From: Apium graveolens
Taxonomy: Eukaryota; Streptophyta; Magnoliopsida; Apiales; Apiaceae
NCBI RefSeq assembly: GCF_009905375.1
Contig: NW_027417618.1
Location: 42,107-106,106, forward strand
Reading direction: 5' to 3'
DNA length: 64,000 nt
Shown: positions 45,040 through 57,940 of the stretch, in pieces
How positions within the stretch are numbered: the stretch's first letter is position 1
Layout of the letters: each line of letters starts with the position of its first letter
Notes under the pieces: model-generated
What the model saw: only the letters and a program-made list of their open reading frames with translations
What the model was told of the DNA's origin: nothing
The model's database searches: none
Made by a program: the position numbers and the translations under genes

Positions 45040-45490
45040 GAAAATTAATGAACATATCAGAATGAGGTTGTGTTGCCATTACTTCATAACTCCTTTTATA
45101 AGAAAACTGTTGTACAGATGGAATGAGCTCGACAATTGAATCACTAACCCACATTAAATATTCCATCTCCCTTCTCCATATTGCCTTCTTTTGAGGTTCC
45201 AATGGCTCCAGTCTCCACAATTCACAAAACACAATAGCTAAAAAATAAAAATAACGAACAGCAGCCAGTCATTTCTAATTTACTATACATATAAATATAA
45301 ATTAAAAACAATCACACTAAAACAAAAAAAAAAGAAAGATAGGGTAAACGTGCACTAACCAGAGAGATTGGTTATGGCATTTGAAATTGCAAGAGCAGTA
45401 CAAACACCTTTACCCCCTCCCGACATATCTTCTCCAAGAAGAAGCTTAGCGAATCTTTCCTTCATCAACTCCACTTCTACAAGTTCCACA
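45040..45490 (-). pseudogene. ROPGEF: Captured RopGEF fragment (PRONE domain, two exons)
   Basis: Exon 45360 and upstream reads [20 protein letters not shown] then [17 protein letters not shown] 122-bp intron (45238-45359) with GT-AG ends separates it from exon 45237-45040: ELWRLEPLEPQKKAIWRREM, VSDSIVELIPSVQQF, YEVMATQPHSDMFINF. The codon split across the junction is restored in phase. This is the PRONE catalytic domain of plant Rho-of-plants guanine exchange factors. The match stops after DMFINF, so most of the domain is lacking. The open frame continues to 44957 in unrelated sequence. Confidence 0.92.
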
Positions 45491-46307
45491 AAATTAAAAA
45501 TCCACATCAAACCAACACAAATTAAACACATATTAATACCGAGTATATTAACATATGAAGAACATCCCGTTTACTCCCTTAAACTCGTACCCTCCTCACA
45601 AGTCACAATCATAATAACCACAATAAAACATAAATATAAAAAACGAAGCCTTAATATAAAAAACCCTAAATCAATTTAGCCCTAATTTGAAGAACAACTA
45701 AAATTGAGAGAGAGAGAGATGACGATGTTTAAGAGAACATAAATAAAATGAAGAATCAAAATCCAAATCTAAAGAATCAAACTATCGACCCCTGAAATGA
45801 AATCGATTGAGATTGAGCAAATCAAGAACCCAGAAACAGAAATTGTTAACTAGATATTAAAAGTGGTGGCAGAGAATGAGATTAATCGGAGAAAAAGTAG
45901 CCACTAGAGATTAGCAGTAGAAAATTGAGGGATAAAGTGAGGGGGTGTATTGTGCTCATCAGAAATATTTGAAGTTAGATAGAAAATTTGGGTGGCTTCC
46001 TGTCAAAATTTTCCCGCTCTGGCCCAAAAGTTCCCCCTCTTAGTGTAATATTTATAATTTATTTATGCTTTATTATTATAATAAAAAAGTAATTATTTAT
46101 TTTAGAAAAAATATTTTCTAAGTAATTTATTACTTTTATAAATTCTTAGTTTAAATTTTTTAAATTTATTACTTTCAAATTTCTATCTTTAATTTTATAA
46201 ATTTTGTTCTGTAAAATATTTGTATATCATCAACTTAAATAATTGTAAGATTCATATTTAATTTTAAAAAAATACTATATTTATCTTTCACTCTATGGTA
46301 AATATTA

Positions 46308-48326
46308 TGTAACACCCCCAAATCCGGGGTCGGGGATCCGGGTTGTCACGAGTTCCATTTCCCTTAATAACACCCAATCTTAATACACAATCAACTACTC
46401 TGAACTGTGACCCCACAATAAACACACACACCACAAGTTATAGTCTCAGAGATGAATATCCAAAAATAATCACAAGTCGTTTTATTCCACAATTATATGT
46501 CAATACACCTTAAAAAGGTTTCTGAATAAATTTACATTTCTTTGCCATTATTACAATTCATAAATATACATAATCTGGTACGTCAAAAGTTGAAAGCCTA
46601 GCCTATTGGTAATTTCTACCTCAGCTACAGCAGCTTCAACGCTTCCCGAAAGCTGCGGAACATTTCCTATCCGCTTGCGAATTGGGAGCTTGGTCCTGTT
46701 CATCTTGTCTATCTGATGTTGTGTGATGAAAGAAGAAAGCAAGGGTGAGCAGCAAGCCCACCAAAATAATATGTATAATGATTAACAATATATGAGCCTT
46801 CTCATAGTACTCATAAAAATCTTGGTCAAAAGAAATGAACCAAGTTTGATATCTTAATGCGATGAAGTCGCAAAATATTCAGTATATATACATATATACT
46901 TTTTAAATTATGGGAAGTCCTCTTCCATGCATAATACACACAGAGTTCCAGTGTATAACTGTATAAAAATATCGTTGCAAGGTGATCTCATATATCTAAC
47001 CTTGTCTCAACATTTTTCTGAAAATCTTTGTCATGCATAAGATAATCATTTACTAGATATACGTTTAAAAGATGAAGTTACAAGATACTCCAATATACTT
47101 ATATCTTTTCCGAATACTACTTGAACCACCACCGTTCAAGTTATAATTAGTTTCAAAAGTTCATCACACTGATGAGACTACAAGATAAGACTTGAATAGA
47201 TTCAATCTTTGAAATATTTTGAAGGAAATGAAGTTATGATATACTTCATTAAGTCCCAATATATATACACCTATATATATACATACGTTTCCTGAAAACC
47301 TCTATCATGTAAAGTATGAACAGAATTGTAATATCCAATAAATTTGGAAAGGAAAGAATTTTGGCATAAACCTGATATCTTGCTGATCAGGCAAAGATAC
47401 CAATAAGTAACCTTTTCTACTAGTAGATGGACGAATTCCCCACTGGTCATCACCCTGGTCGCAATAGGACCTTATGCTGGACTGCCACCCAGCCACTTAT
47501 GCATTTGATGGACTCCCACTGAGCCACTTACACTATCATGGACGCCCACTGAGCTCATGTTGCTTATGCCGACTCAATAGATGGACTTACTTCCCGAACG
47601 TTAGGTAATTAATCAATTCATTTACCAAAACTACAACCTTGTTGCGAATATAAAATACACCATAGAGCCGGATCCCCTAAATTTTTGAGCGAGTATTCAA
47701 GTCCCCTTAAAATGGAAGATCTTGAATTTGAAAACAAGTTTTGGGATCCGCTCTACCCTTTAAAAATCATTTTGAAGACTCGAAAACACTTTAAAGAGTG
47801 TTTGGAGTAATGCTGATTTAATGAAGTAAATCAGTCCCAATATATTTAGGAAATATCTGAATATTATTATTTAAATAATATTTCCATAAAGAATAATCTT
47901 TATACAAATAATTTAAGTAGAAGTTGTAAGACTTATACTTGAAATGAGTATTAAATAACCAAAGATATACTTATATGAAAGTACTATCTTTATTTGAATA
48001 ATCGAAAATAAGTTTGATTATTGACACCTTATTCTTTAATAAAATAAAGAATATATTTCAGTAATAAGCGGAGTCATAATACCCCGAATGAATATTATAA
48101 ATAATATACATTAAATAAAGGAGTCATACATCCTCGAATGAATATCCAAGTAATATTCAATAATAATATAAAGGAGTCATACATCCTCAAATGAATATCC
48201 AAGTAATATTCAATAATAATATAAAGGAGTCATAATCCCTCGAATAAATATTCGAAATAATATTCAATAATAAAATAAAGTTATCGAATAAACCTTATTC
48301 GATTAATAGTTTTGAAAACTCTAACC

Positions 48327-48359
<33 letters not shown>

Positions 48360-50466
48360 AAATCTACTCGGGATCCTCGACTCCCGGTTTTAGAAAATGT
48401 TTTCACCTTTGGGTCCCTATACTAAGGGTATATGCAAATTACTGCTATTCTCTAGCATAGGTATTATCAACTGAACCAACAGATATATTTGGCAAGAATA
48501 CGAAACAGGCATGCATATATATATATACCATATTAGCATGCTTCAATATATCGCAACATTTGCTAATTAACCAACATGCATCTATCGCAAGATAATGCAT
48601 ATACATATATACATCACAACAACAGTATAACGGATTGAAAACTTTCCTGAGCGACTGGGGTTGATAAAAGGCTCGGGACGAGTCTGGTAACCTATAAACA
48701 ACAAGTAAGTTGGAATTAAACCAAAGTCACTTGTAAATCTATACTCTAACGACCTTAGACTCTAACGCTCGCTTTGCGCTTACTGATTCTCTTAAGTCAC
48801 TCGAATACCCTCGGCTCCACCATTTTTTATAATTTAACCATTAAAAGTTTTAAGGCGATTCCTTCGCGAGTGTCTTACCAACTGCCTACCACTCTTACCA
48901 TAATTGTTTCATACACTAATTAACCCTTTTTGGTCTTTAACCTATGTTTCAAAGTAAGGCGAGGGGAAAAGTTTTGTTCGCGAAACGCCGTTACCTAAAA
49001 CGGTCGTTTCTCCTAAACCGTACATCGGAATCAAACGAACTACATATCAAAACGAAGCTCATAACATGAACTATCTAAACATGGCAATGGTCATAATCTA
49101 GCAGGGGGTTCTCGGGTCCTAATGTTATGCACAAAAACAGTCTAAAGAAAATCGGACGTTACGACCGCTATGTTTACGTGATTTCCCAAATTTAAACCAT
49201 TCAAAACCAACCACAATTCAACCACAAATCCTTCATACAACCAACATCCATCCATACCATACTACAACTACACCAACAATTCAATATTTCCAATTCATAC
49301 TTATTTCTCAATTATGAACTAAGAGTTTACTTAAGTTCATTAACTAATAACCAAGATTTCCAACTCCAAAAATATAACAAAATCAACCAATCTCTAAACA
49401 CACAATAATCATGCCTCTCACCAACTAAACTACTCATAACAAGCTCTAAACATGATTACACACCCATTACACTAACCCAGCATCTAAACAACAAAACTTA
49501 AAACTAAGACCATGAAGAGTTATACCTTCCTTGAAGCTTTTAATCCATGAAAGGTCCTTGGAATGCCCATGGAAGCCTTAATCTAACCTCCTACAAGCTT
49601 GTTCTTTCAAAGAAATCAAGAAAACAAAAATTAATTTCAAGAAAGTACTATTCACCATCTTCTTGAATTATTTATAGGAAATGCTAGGAAAGGATTTTGA
49701 AGCTAAGATTTCTAGGAAGTATGTAACTTAACTAGGAGAAGCTAGGATAATTACCTTGTAAAATAGCAAGTGGAGGAGCTTGGACTTCCCAATTCTTAAG
49801 AAAGAAGCTGAGAGCTTCATGAAGAAATGGAGGGTTTGGTGTTTTGAGATTTGTTTTGCTTGGTTGCTAGGTTTTTTATTTTGTTTTAGGTCAATTACCC
49901 ATTTACCCTTGATTTTGTGTGGTTAATATTCCACCACATTTCCTTCCCTCTTATGTCATGCTTGCATCACTTTGTGATGTCATCACCCCTCCTTTGTCCT
50001 CTTTCTATTGGTTGGATGACACCATCCTCTCTAATCCCTTTGATTAACTTCCTAATTGTTTGCCTAATGACCGCTGATCTGTTATACGGTTCGCTTAACT
50101 TTCGTTTTCGTTTATCGTTTGAGGGATCATACCCGGGATCTTATTACTTAGGTTCCCTTAACCTTTCTCAATATATTATATTTCTTTTATGATCCTCTCT
50201 TATAATCCTTTAATTTAAATCCTTGTTATCCTGTTACCTTATACTCAATTCTTTCCGTATCTAGTGGATTTCCGGGAAAAATCAAAGTGTTCGGAATTGG
50301 ATTCTGACGATCTTTACATACACTTATATACCATATAGAGTGCCAATAAAATCTCAGAATATCCATAAAAGAACCCCTACCTAGGGTGGCATGAAAAGTT
50401 TTCTCATTCAGCAAAAACACTATTCATAAGGGTTTCAAAAATTTTCCAAAAATTGGGGTTATTACA
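46308..50466 (-). repeat. T 3' LTR (4159 bp)
   Basis: Plus strand TGTAACACCCCCAAATCC...GGGGTTATTACA. Nearly identical to 53441-57595, roughly one or two differences per 100 bases by eye. No credible gene: small frames such as 46551-46742 and 50226-50420 (minus) or 49917-50192 recur in both LTRs only because the LTRs are duplicates. A TATA-like CCTATAAATAA is at 49668-49678 (minus). Confidence 0.96.
48070..48290. repeat. Four tandem units of about 53 bp in the T LTR
   Basis: GGAGTCATACATCCTCGAAT and following bases start at 48070, 48120, 48173 and 48226. The equivalent array in the other LTR is at 55203-55420. An AT microsatellite follows at 48330-48361, shorter or longer by a few repeats in the other LTR. 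Confidence 0.88.
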
Positions 50467-50486
50467 GTCTCCCCTCCTTAAAAGGA
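50467..50486 (-). promoter_or_regulatory. T polypurine tract
   Basis: Minus strand TCCTTTTAAGGAGGGGAGAC abuts the LTR start TGTAATAACCCC. Confidence 0.85.
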
Positions 50487-51255
50487 TTCCGTCCCGGAAT
50501 CAGATAGAAAATGAATAGGGGTACCCTCTTAGCATTACACTTTCTAACTCTCGAGTAAATGTTCCCATATTGTGGTCCTGCCACCAAACTCTGCCTAGTT
50601 TGATAATCCTTCTCCTAAGCACTTGTTCCTTTTCACTCTTTAACCCTTCCTGGTTACTCCATATAGGTTACGTCGGGTTGCATGTCTATGCGCTCATATG
50701 CCCCTATTTATCTGGCATCTGAATTACACTTCCTTAACATTGATACGTGAAACACGTTACGACCTGCTACATGTTCGGGGGTAGGGCTAGCTCATATGCT
50801 ATCTTCCCAAAACGTCTTAATATATCCAAGGGTCCGACAAATTGTGGACTTAGCTTTCCTTTCTTTCCGAATCTCATCAATCCTTTCCAAAGGATACCTA
50901 TAACATTTCTAGGTCCCCTATTTCATACTCTTTGTCCTTTCGAGTCAAATCAGCATACCTCTTATGTCCATCTTGGGTTACTACCAGCCGTCCTCTGATT
51001 AGATCTATTATATCCCTGGCCCTTTGGACTACTGCGGGTCCGAGCATCTTGCGCTCTACAACTTCATCCTAACATAAGGGAAATCGATATTGTCTTCCCT
51101 CAAGGATCTCATAAGGCGATATCTCAATACTGACATATGATCTATTGTCGTAAGAAAACTCAATCCGTGTTAGGTGATCATTCCAAATTCTTTCAAGTCT
51201 ATTGCACAGACTCTCATTATAGCTTTTAGCATTAGAACTTTTGCTTCTCAATACC
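50487..51255 (-). pseudogene. T integrase C-terminal end and chromodomain (decayed)
   Basis: 51251-51069 reads RIWNDHLTRIEFSYDNRSYV then SPYEILEGRQYRFPLC, the end of a chromovirus integrase core. DEVVERKMLGPAVVQRARD follows near 51062-51000 after a stop. Near 50600-50520 a frame reads VWWQDHNMGTFTRELES then MLRGYPYSF, matching the end of a chromodomain where Trp, the His-Asn pair and TRELES are recognisable. Multiple stops and shifts. Nothing of RT, protease or RNase H is seen. Confidence 0.82.
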
Positions 51256-53424
51256 CATTCTTTTCCAGTTCGTAATCGCTACTACCTTCCGTTCCTAATA
51301 TTATACGGGTTATACTTTTGCTCGCTAGCGTTCTATAACCTTTTAATAACCACGTCAACCTTAGTATCACGAATGTGTTTCCATTCCGCATACTACCACC
51401 ACTTTATTACTCCTTTTTCAATTGTTTCTATTTTCCAAAATTTGATCAATCATATAGAAGTAAAGGAATTTGTTGAGAGATCACTATGATCATGAACACT
51501 TGTTATATCGCATAGTTAGTACAGAAAGTGGCCATCCTTTAGTACTTGACAAGCAATTAAACAATAGCTGGTATCCTACTCGGCTTCTATCACACAGATA
51601 GATAGTCATTCGGCAATACCTCCCCTTCTGGAAGGGTTGTTCTTCTCAGTTTACATGAAATGAAAAGAAGAGAAAAGAACGAACTGAAGAGAATTGTATA
51701 TATAAAAAAAAATATACTGCCACAAAATATCTGGCTTGGAACCTACCTCTGAACTATAGAGGTTTATCATAGGAGAACAAAACATATATGTATTTATATC
51801 AACATCTAGTATTATAGCATCGTATTTCACATGCCTAAATATTTTCTCCATTCCATCCATCATTCTATGGACCCATGCTCTTCCTCGAGCTTATACACAA
51901 TCACCTTTGAAACTCCTTCGATACCGAAAATCGAACCTGGGATCTCATTCTAGACATCATCGTTACTTGAATTCTATGCTTGCACCGTAACCTTCCTCGT
52001 ATAATAATATGACTCTCTATTGATAAGAAAGAATAAATATTCAATAGGTAGATACTCTACTTAATTAGTCTATCAATGATAACTTATACACTACCACGAC
52101 CCGTTTAGTGGTACTCAATCTCAACATCCATTCCAATACAACTCTCACGGTTGTAACCAGCTTATTACTCGCAGAATCATTGCTGCATTACTATGGTCCA
52201 CTACTGACCTACTGTCGTCATTCACGTTCCATGAAATCTTAATATCTAACCATACGGAGTCCATACATGTCGTATCTAATTCTCCTAAGGAGTTAACATA
52301 ACCAACAATCACAATTCATGAAGAACACTCCAAACTCTGACGTACTTTCATGACATGAAGTAGATAAAATTGCAGAAGAGTTTCAATCAAAGCAACGATA
52401 GCAGGTTAATACCATTCTAAATCATATGCCTTAAATAGAAGACTTACTCAAAGGTTCGTCTAGTCCTTTTTGAAACATGGTCCTGGCTTATCGCAAGATA
52501 GGACCTTCTAAGATAGATAGCCCGTTCATGGCGATTACACGAATTAAACCTTTACCAACTACTATTACGGTTGGGTATTGCACAGTCATCAGAAGGAATG
52601 TCAATCTTCCAAACCATAATACAACCTGCATAGCTTTAACCATCATCACTGTATTCCTTTGGCACAAGCGCCTATAATTATCCTCTTACCTTTAAAGTGT
52701 CGGCCACCTCTTTGGCCTTTCCTGATAGTAAAATTTCCTTACAGTCAATGTCATTTTAACCACCTCCAAATAAATTTTCTACCTCATTTCAATCACAGCT
52801 TATGTGAAGATGTTTTCCTTAAAATCTGATGAGTAAAAAAAATCACCATTTTTTTCATAAGTTATTGCCTCAGTCTTTAGAGGTTAATCACTGTCACGAC
52901 TGACTCTCAATCATACTTAGAACATCTTTTATCTTAGGTCCTAATTGCCCTGAACAATTTCGACCTTTACTGGTTTGATTCATACTTTCTCGTGGTTTAA
53001 CACGTGCCTCACTTGGCAACATTATAATTACATCATATTTCCTTTATCAACATTTCTATTCTTGAGAATTTTGAATATTACCTTTCTCCATATAAAACCT
53101 CTAAGGTTATCCTTCAATCGCTACATCCTCAATATCAACATCATCCGGTCCTGCATTAGGACACTCTATCGGATCCACAATCCGATCTCCAATTACTAAT
53201 AAAACATCATCGTGCTGTTGCTCCTCAACCTCAGGGTTCGGAGTCCCGCTACCATCTACGATAACGAACTACGCTTCTATCACGATATTTATAAGGGTTC
53301 CCATAAGGGTTTTAACTGTCGGTACTACGTTAGGTAGCCTGACTATGAACTTGGCAAGAGTTCTTATTATCTTAGTGAACTTATTATCTTAACGTCACAT
53401 CATCTCTGAGGTTTATAACGCTTA
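51256..53424. other. T interior, unrecognised
   Basis: About 2.2 kb with no frame above 75 codons. Near 53105-53240 (minus) a gag-like acidic stretch reads VEEQQHDDVLLVIGDRIVDP, which may be the remains of the 5' end of gag. The rest looks scrambled or decayed. Confidence 0.5.
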
Positions 53425-53436
53425 GCTCTGATACCA
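53425..53436 (-). promoter_or_regulatory. T primer binding site (tRNA-Met type)
   Basis: Minus strand TGGTATCAGAGC, four bases inside the 5' LTR. Same primer class as B and usual for chromoviruses. Confidence 0.93.
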
Positions 53437-53440
53437 TTTC

Positions 53441-56400
53441 TGTAACACCCCCAAATCCGGGGTCGGGGATCAGGGTTGTCACGAGTTCCATTTCCCTTAA
53501 TAACACCCAATCTTAATACACAATCAACTACTCTGAACTGTGACCCCACAATAAACACACACACCACAAGTTATAGTCTCAGAGATGAATATCCAAAAAT
53601 AATCACAAGTCGTTTTATTCCACAATTATATGTCAATACACCTTAAAAAGGTTTCTGAATAAATTTACATTTCTTTGCCATTATTACAATTCATAAATAT
53701 ACATAATATGGTACGTCAAAAGTTGAAAGCCTAGCCTATTGGTAATTTCTACCTCAGCTACAGCGGCCTCAACGCTTCCCGAAAGATGCGGAACATTTTC
53801 TATCCGCTTGCGAATTGGGAGCTTGGTCCTGTTCATCTTGTCTATCTGATGTTGTGTGATGAAAGAAGAAAGCAAGGGTGAGCAGCAAGCCCACCAAAAT
53901 AATATGTATAATGATTAACAATATATGAGCCTTCTCATAGTACTCATGAAAATCTTGGTCAAAAGAAATGAACCAAGTTTGATATCTTAATGCGATGAAG
54001 TCGCAAAATATTCAGTATATATACATATATACTTTTCAAATTATGGGAAGTCCTCTTCCATGCATAATACACACAGAGTTCCAGTGTATAACTGTATAAA
54101 AATATCGTTGCAAGGTGATCTCATATATCTAACCTTGTCTCAACGTTTTTCTGAAAATCTTTGTCATGCATAAGATAATCATTTACTAGATATAAGTTTA
54201 AAAGATGAAGTTACAAGATACTCCAATATACTTATATCTTTTCCGAATACTACTTGAACCACCACCGTTCAAGTTATAATTAGTTTCAAAAGTTCATCAC
54301 ACTGATGAGACTACAAGATAAGACTTGAATAGATTCAATCTTTGAAATATTTTGAGGGAAATGAAGTTATGATATACTTCATTAAGTCCCGATATATATA
54401 TACACCTAAATATATACATACGTTTCCTGAAAACCTCTGTCATGTAAAGTATGAATAGAATTGTAATATCCAATAAATTTGGAAAGGAAAGAATTTTGGT
54501 ATAAACCTGATATCTTGCTGATCAGGCAAAGATACCAATAAGTAACCTTTTCTACCAGTAGATGGACGAATTCCCCACTGGTTATCACCCTGGTCGTAAT
54601 AGGACCTTATGCTGGACTGCCACTCAGCCACTTATGCATTTGATGGACTCCCACTGAGCCACTTACACTATCATGGACGCCCACTGAGCCCATGTTGCTT
54701 ATGCTGACTCAATAGATGGACTTACTTCCCGAACGTTGGGTAAGTAATCAATTCATTTACCAAAACTGCAACCTTGTTGCGAATATAAAATACACCATAG
54801 AGCCGGATCCCCTAGATTTTTGAGCGAGTATTCAAGTCCCCTTAAAATGGAAGATCTTGAATTTGAAAACAAGTTTTGGGATCCGCTCTACCCTTTAAAA
54901 ATCATTTTGAAGACTCAAAAACACTTTAAAGAGTGTTTGGAGTAATGCTGATTTAATGAAGTAAATCAGTCCCAATATATTTAGAAAATATCTGAATATT
55001 ATTATTTAAATAATATTCCCATAAAGAATAATCTTTATACAAATAATTGAAGTAGAAGTTGTAAGACTTATACTTGAAATGAGTATTAAATAACCAAAGA
55101 TATACTTATATGAAAGTACTATCTTTATTTGAATAATCGAAAATAAGTTTGATTATTGACACCTTATTCTTTAATAAAATAAAGAATATATTTCAGTAAT
55201 AAGCGGATTCATAATACCCCGAATGAATATTATAAATAATATTCATTAAATAAAGGAGTCATACATCCTCGAATGAATATCCAAGTAATATTCAATAATA
55301 ATATAAAGGAGTCATACATCCTCAAATGAATATCCAAGTAATATTCAGTAATAATATAAAGGAGTCATAAGCCCTCGAACAAATATTCGAAATAATATTC
55401 AATAATAAAATAAAGTTATCGAATAAACCTTATTCGATTAATAGTTTTGAAAACTATAACCATATATATATATATAAATATATATATATAAAATCTACTC
55501 GGGATCCTCGACTCCCGGTTTTAGAAAATGTTTTCACCTTTGGGTCCCTATACTAAGGGTATATGCAAATTACTGCTATTCTCTAGCATAGGTATTATCA
55601 ACTGAACCAACATATATATTTGGCAAGAATACGAAACAGGCATGCATATATATATACCATATCAGCATGCTTCAATATATCACAACATTTGCTAATTAAC
55701 CAACATGCATCTATTGCAAGATAATGCATATACATATATACATCACAACAACAGTATAACGGATAGAAAACTTGCCTAAGCGACTGGGGTTGATAAAAGG
55801 CTCGGGACGAGTCTGGTAACCTATAAACAACAAGTAAGTTGGAATTAAACCAAAGTCACTTGTAAATCTATACTCGAACGACCTTAGACTCTAACGCTCG
55901 CTTTGCGCTTACTGATTCTCTTCAGTCACTCGAGTACCCTCGGCTCCACCATTTTTTATAATTTAACCATTACAAGTTTTAAGCCGATTCCTTCGCGAGT
56001 GTCTTACCAACTGCCTAACACTCTTACCATAATTGTTTCATACGCTAATTAACCCTTTTTGGTCTTTAACCTATGTTTCAAAGTAAGGCGAGGGGAAAAG
56101 TTTCATTCGCGAAACGCCGTTACTTAAAACGGTCGTTTCTCCTAAACCGTACATCGGAATCAAACGAACTACATATCAAAACGAAGCTCATAACATGAAC
56201 TATCTAAACATGGCCATGGTCATAATCTAGCAGGGAGTTCTCGAGTCCTAATGTTATGCACAAAAACAGTCTAAAGAAAATCGGACGTTACGACGGCTAT
56301 GTTTACGTGATTTCCCAAATTTAAACCATTCAAAACCAACCACAATTCAACCACAAATCCTTCATACAACCAACATCCATCCATACCATACTACAACAGC

Positions 56401-57595
56401 CCCAACAATTCAATATTTCCAGTTCATACTTATTTCTCAATTATGAACTAAGAGTTTACTTAAGTTCATTAACTAATAACCAATATTTCCAACTCCAAAA
56501 ATATCACAAAATCAACCAATCTCTAAACACACAATAATCATGCCTCTCACCAACTAAACTACTCATAACAAGCTCTAAACATGATTACACACCCATTACA
56601 CTAACCCATCATCTAAACAACAAAACTTAAAACTAAGACCATGAAGAGTTATACCTTCCTTGAAGCTTTTAATCCATGAAAGGTCCTTGGAATGCCCATG
56701 GAAGCCTTAATCTAACCTCCTACAAGCTTGTTCTTTCAAAGAAATCAAGAACACAAAAATTAATTTCAAGAAAGTACTATTCACCATCTTCTTGAATGAT
56801 TTATAGGAAATGCTAGGAAAGGATTTTGAAGCTAAGATTTCTAGGAAGTATGTAACTTAACTAGGAGAAGCTAGGATAATTACCTTGTAAAATAGCAAGT
56901 GGAGGAGCTTGGACTTCCTAATTCTTAAGAAAGAAGCCGAGAGCTTCATGAAGAAATGGAGGGTTTGGTGTTTTGTGATTTGTTTTGCTTGGTTGCTAGG
57001 TTTTTTGTTTTGTTTTAGGTCAATTACCCATTTACCCTTGATTTTGTGTGGTTAATATTCCACCACATTTCCTTCCCTCTTATGTCATGCTTGCATCACT
57101 TTGTGATGTCATCACCCCTCATTTGTCCTCTTTCTATTGGTTGGATGACATCATCCTCTCTAATCCCTTTGATTAACTTCCTAATTGTTTGCCTAATGAC
57201 CGCTGATCTGTTATACGGTTCGCTTAACTTTCGTTTTCGTTTATCGTTTGAGGGATCATACCCGGGATCTTATTACTTAGGTTCCCTTAACCTTTATCAA
57301 TATATTATATTTCTTTTATGATCCTCTCTTATAATCCTTTAATTTAAATCCTTGTTATCCTGTTACCTTATACTCAATTCTTTCCGTATCTAGTGGATTT
57401 CCGGGAAAAATCAAAGTGTTCGGAATTGGATTCTGACGATCTTTACATACACTTATATACCATATAGAATGCCAATAAAATCTCAGAATATCCATAAAAG
57501 AACCCCTACCTAGGGTGGCATGAAAAGTTTTCTCATTCAGCAAAAACACTATTCATAAGGGTTTCAAAAATTTTCCAAAAATTGGGGTTATTACA
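53441..57595 (-). repeat. T 5' LTR (4155 bp)
   Basis: Second copy of the LTR. Differences from 46308-50466 include GGATCAGG for GGATCCGG near 53467, AT-repeat length near 55460-55490, and CCTATAAATCATT in place of CCTATAAATAATT at the TATA-like site near 56800. TATTA follows at 57596. Confidence 0.96.
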
Positions 57596-57600
57596 TATTA

Positions 57601-57937
57601 CGTGCAACATATATTTGATGGAAGTTCGTCAAATTAATTATTGCCAAATTGGTATCTCATTTATTAAATTTGAATTTATATATCACCTTAGATCCTTGAA
57701 AATGAATTTAAATTAATATTTAATCTTAAAAATATTATATTTATGTTTTAATACTCTAAGGTAACGTTTTGACAAGAATAAGCTGCAACACTTTTTACCT
57801 AATGTAACACAGCATTTTTGGCTAAGGTAACACAAAAAATATAATGTTAAATTAGCTCATTAGTACCATGTCTATGGTAACATATTGGGTAACATTCTTT
57901 AAGGGGGGCGTTGCGATAGGCTATATATGGTGTAGTG
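57601..57937. repeat. K right subterminal repeats and terminal inverted repeat
   Basis: CTAAGGTAAC, AATGTAACA, GCTAAGGTAACA, ATGGTAACAT and GGGTAACATT lie between 57755 and 57900, mirroring the left end. The terminal inverted repeat is 57908-57937. 57601-57750 is AT-rich without features. Confidence 0.88.
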
Positions 57938-57940
57938 ATA

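Larger units (their letters stand above)
42056..46307. other. K interior between D and T
   Basis: AT-rich DNA with four captured exons on the minus strand (listed separately). Between them (42056-42294, 42478-43327, 43441-44360, 44534-45039) I see intron-like AT-rich DNA. There is a 46-bp unit repeated twice near 43045-43140 (AGGCTTCATTTTAATTGCAA) but no open frames worth calling. Bases 45700-46010 (minus) read as a CT-rich leader with possible promoter features upstream of the RopGEF fragment. 46020-46302 is plain AT-rich. Confidence 0.6.
46308..57595 (-). mobile_element. T: chromovirus (Tekay/Del-type) derivative with 4.16-kb LTRs, non-autonomous (11.3 kb)
   Basis: LTRs at 46308-50466 and 53441-57595, flanked by the perfect 5-bp duplication TATTA (46303-46307 and 57596-57600). 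PBS and PPT place it on the minus strand. The 2974-bp interior holds only a decayed integrase end and chromodomain, with no RT or protease, so the copy cannot move by itself. Inserted in K near its right end. Confidence 0.95.
30566..57937. mobile_element. K: CACTA DNA transposon, non-autonomous, gene-capturing (27.4 kb with nested D and T)
   Basis: Ends are CACTACACCATA (30566) and the complementary TATGGTGTAGTG (57926-57937), flanked by the 3-bp duplication ATA (30563-30565 and 57938-57940), all diagnostic of the CACTA superfamily. Subterminal DNA is rich in AAGGTAACA/TGTTACCTT repeats at both ends. No transposase is visible. Without D and T the element would be about 5.4 kb. The interior carries fragments of a type-A response regulator, PIG-M, HD-Zip IV, RopGEF and an unidentified exon, all on the minus strand. 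Confidence 0.93.

Noticed and set aside
48330..48361. AT microsatellite as a regulatory or origin element
   Set aside because: Simple TA repeat with length differences between the two LTRs; similar ones occur at 30150-30172 and 62138-62154. No further signal.
46551..57549. Pairs of small similar frames (46551-46742 and 53684-53875; 49917-50192 and 57046-57321; 50226-50420 and 57355-57549) as a duplicated gene family
   Set aside because: They are the same positions in the two LTRs of T. Duplication is explained by the LTRs, and the frames have no recognisable domain.
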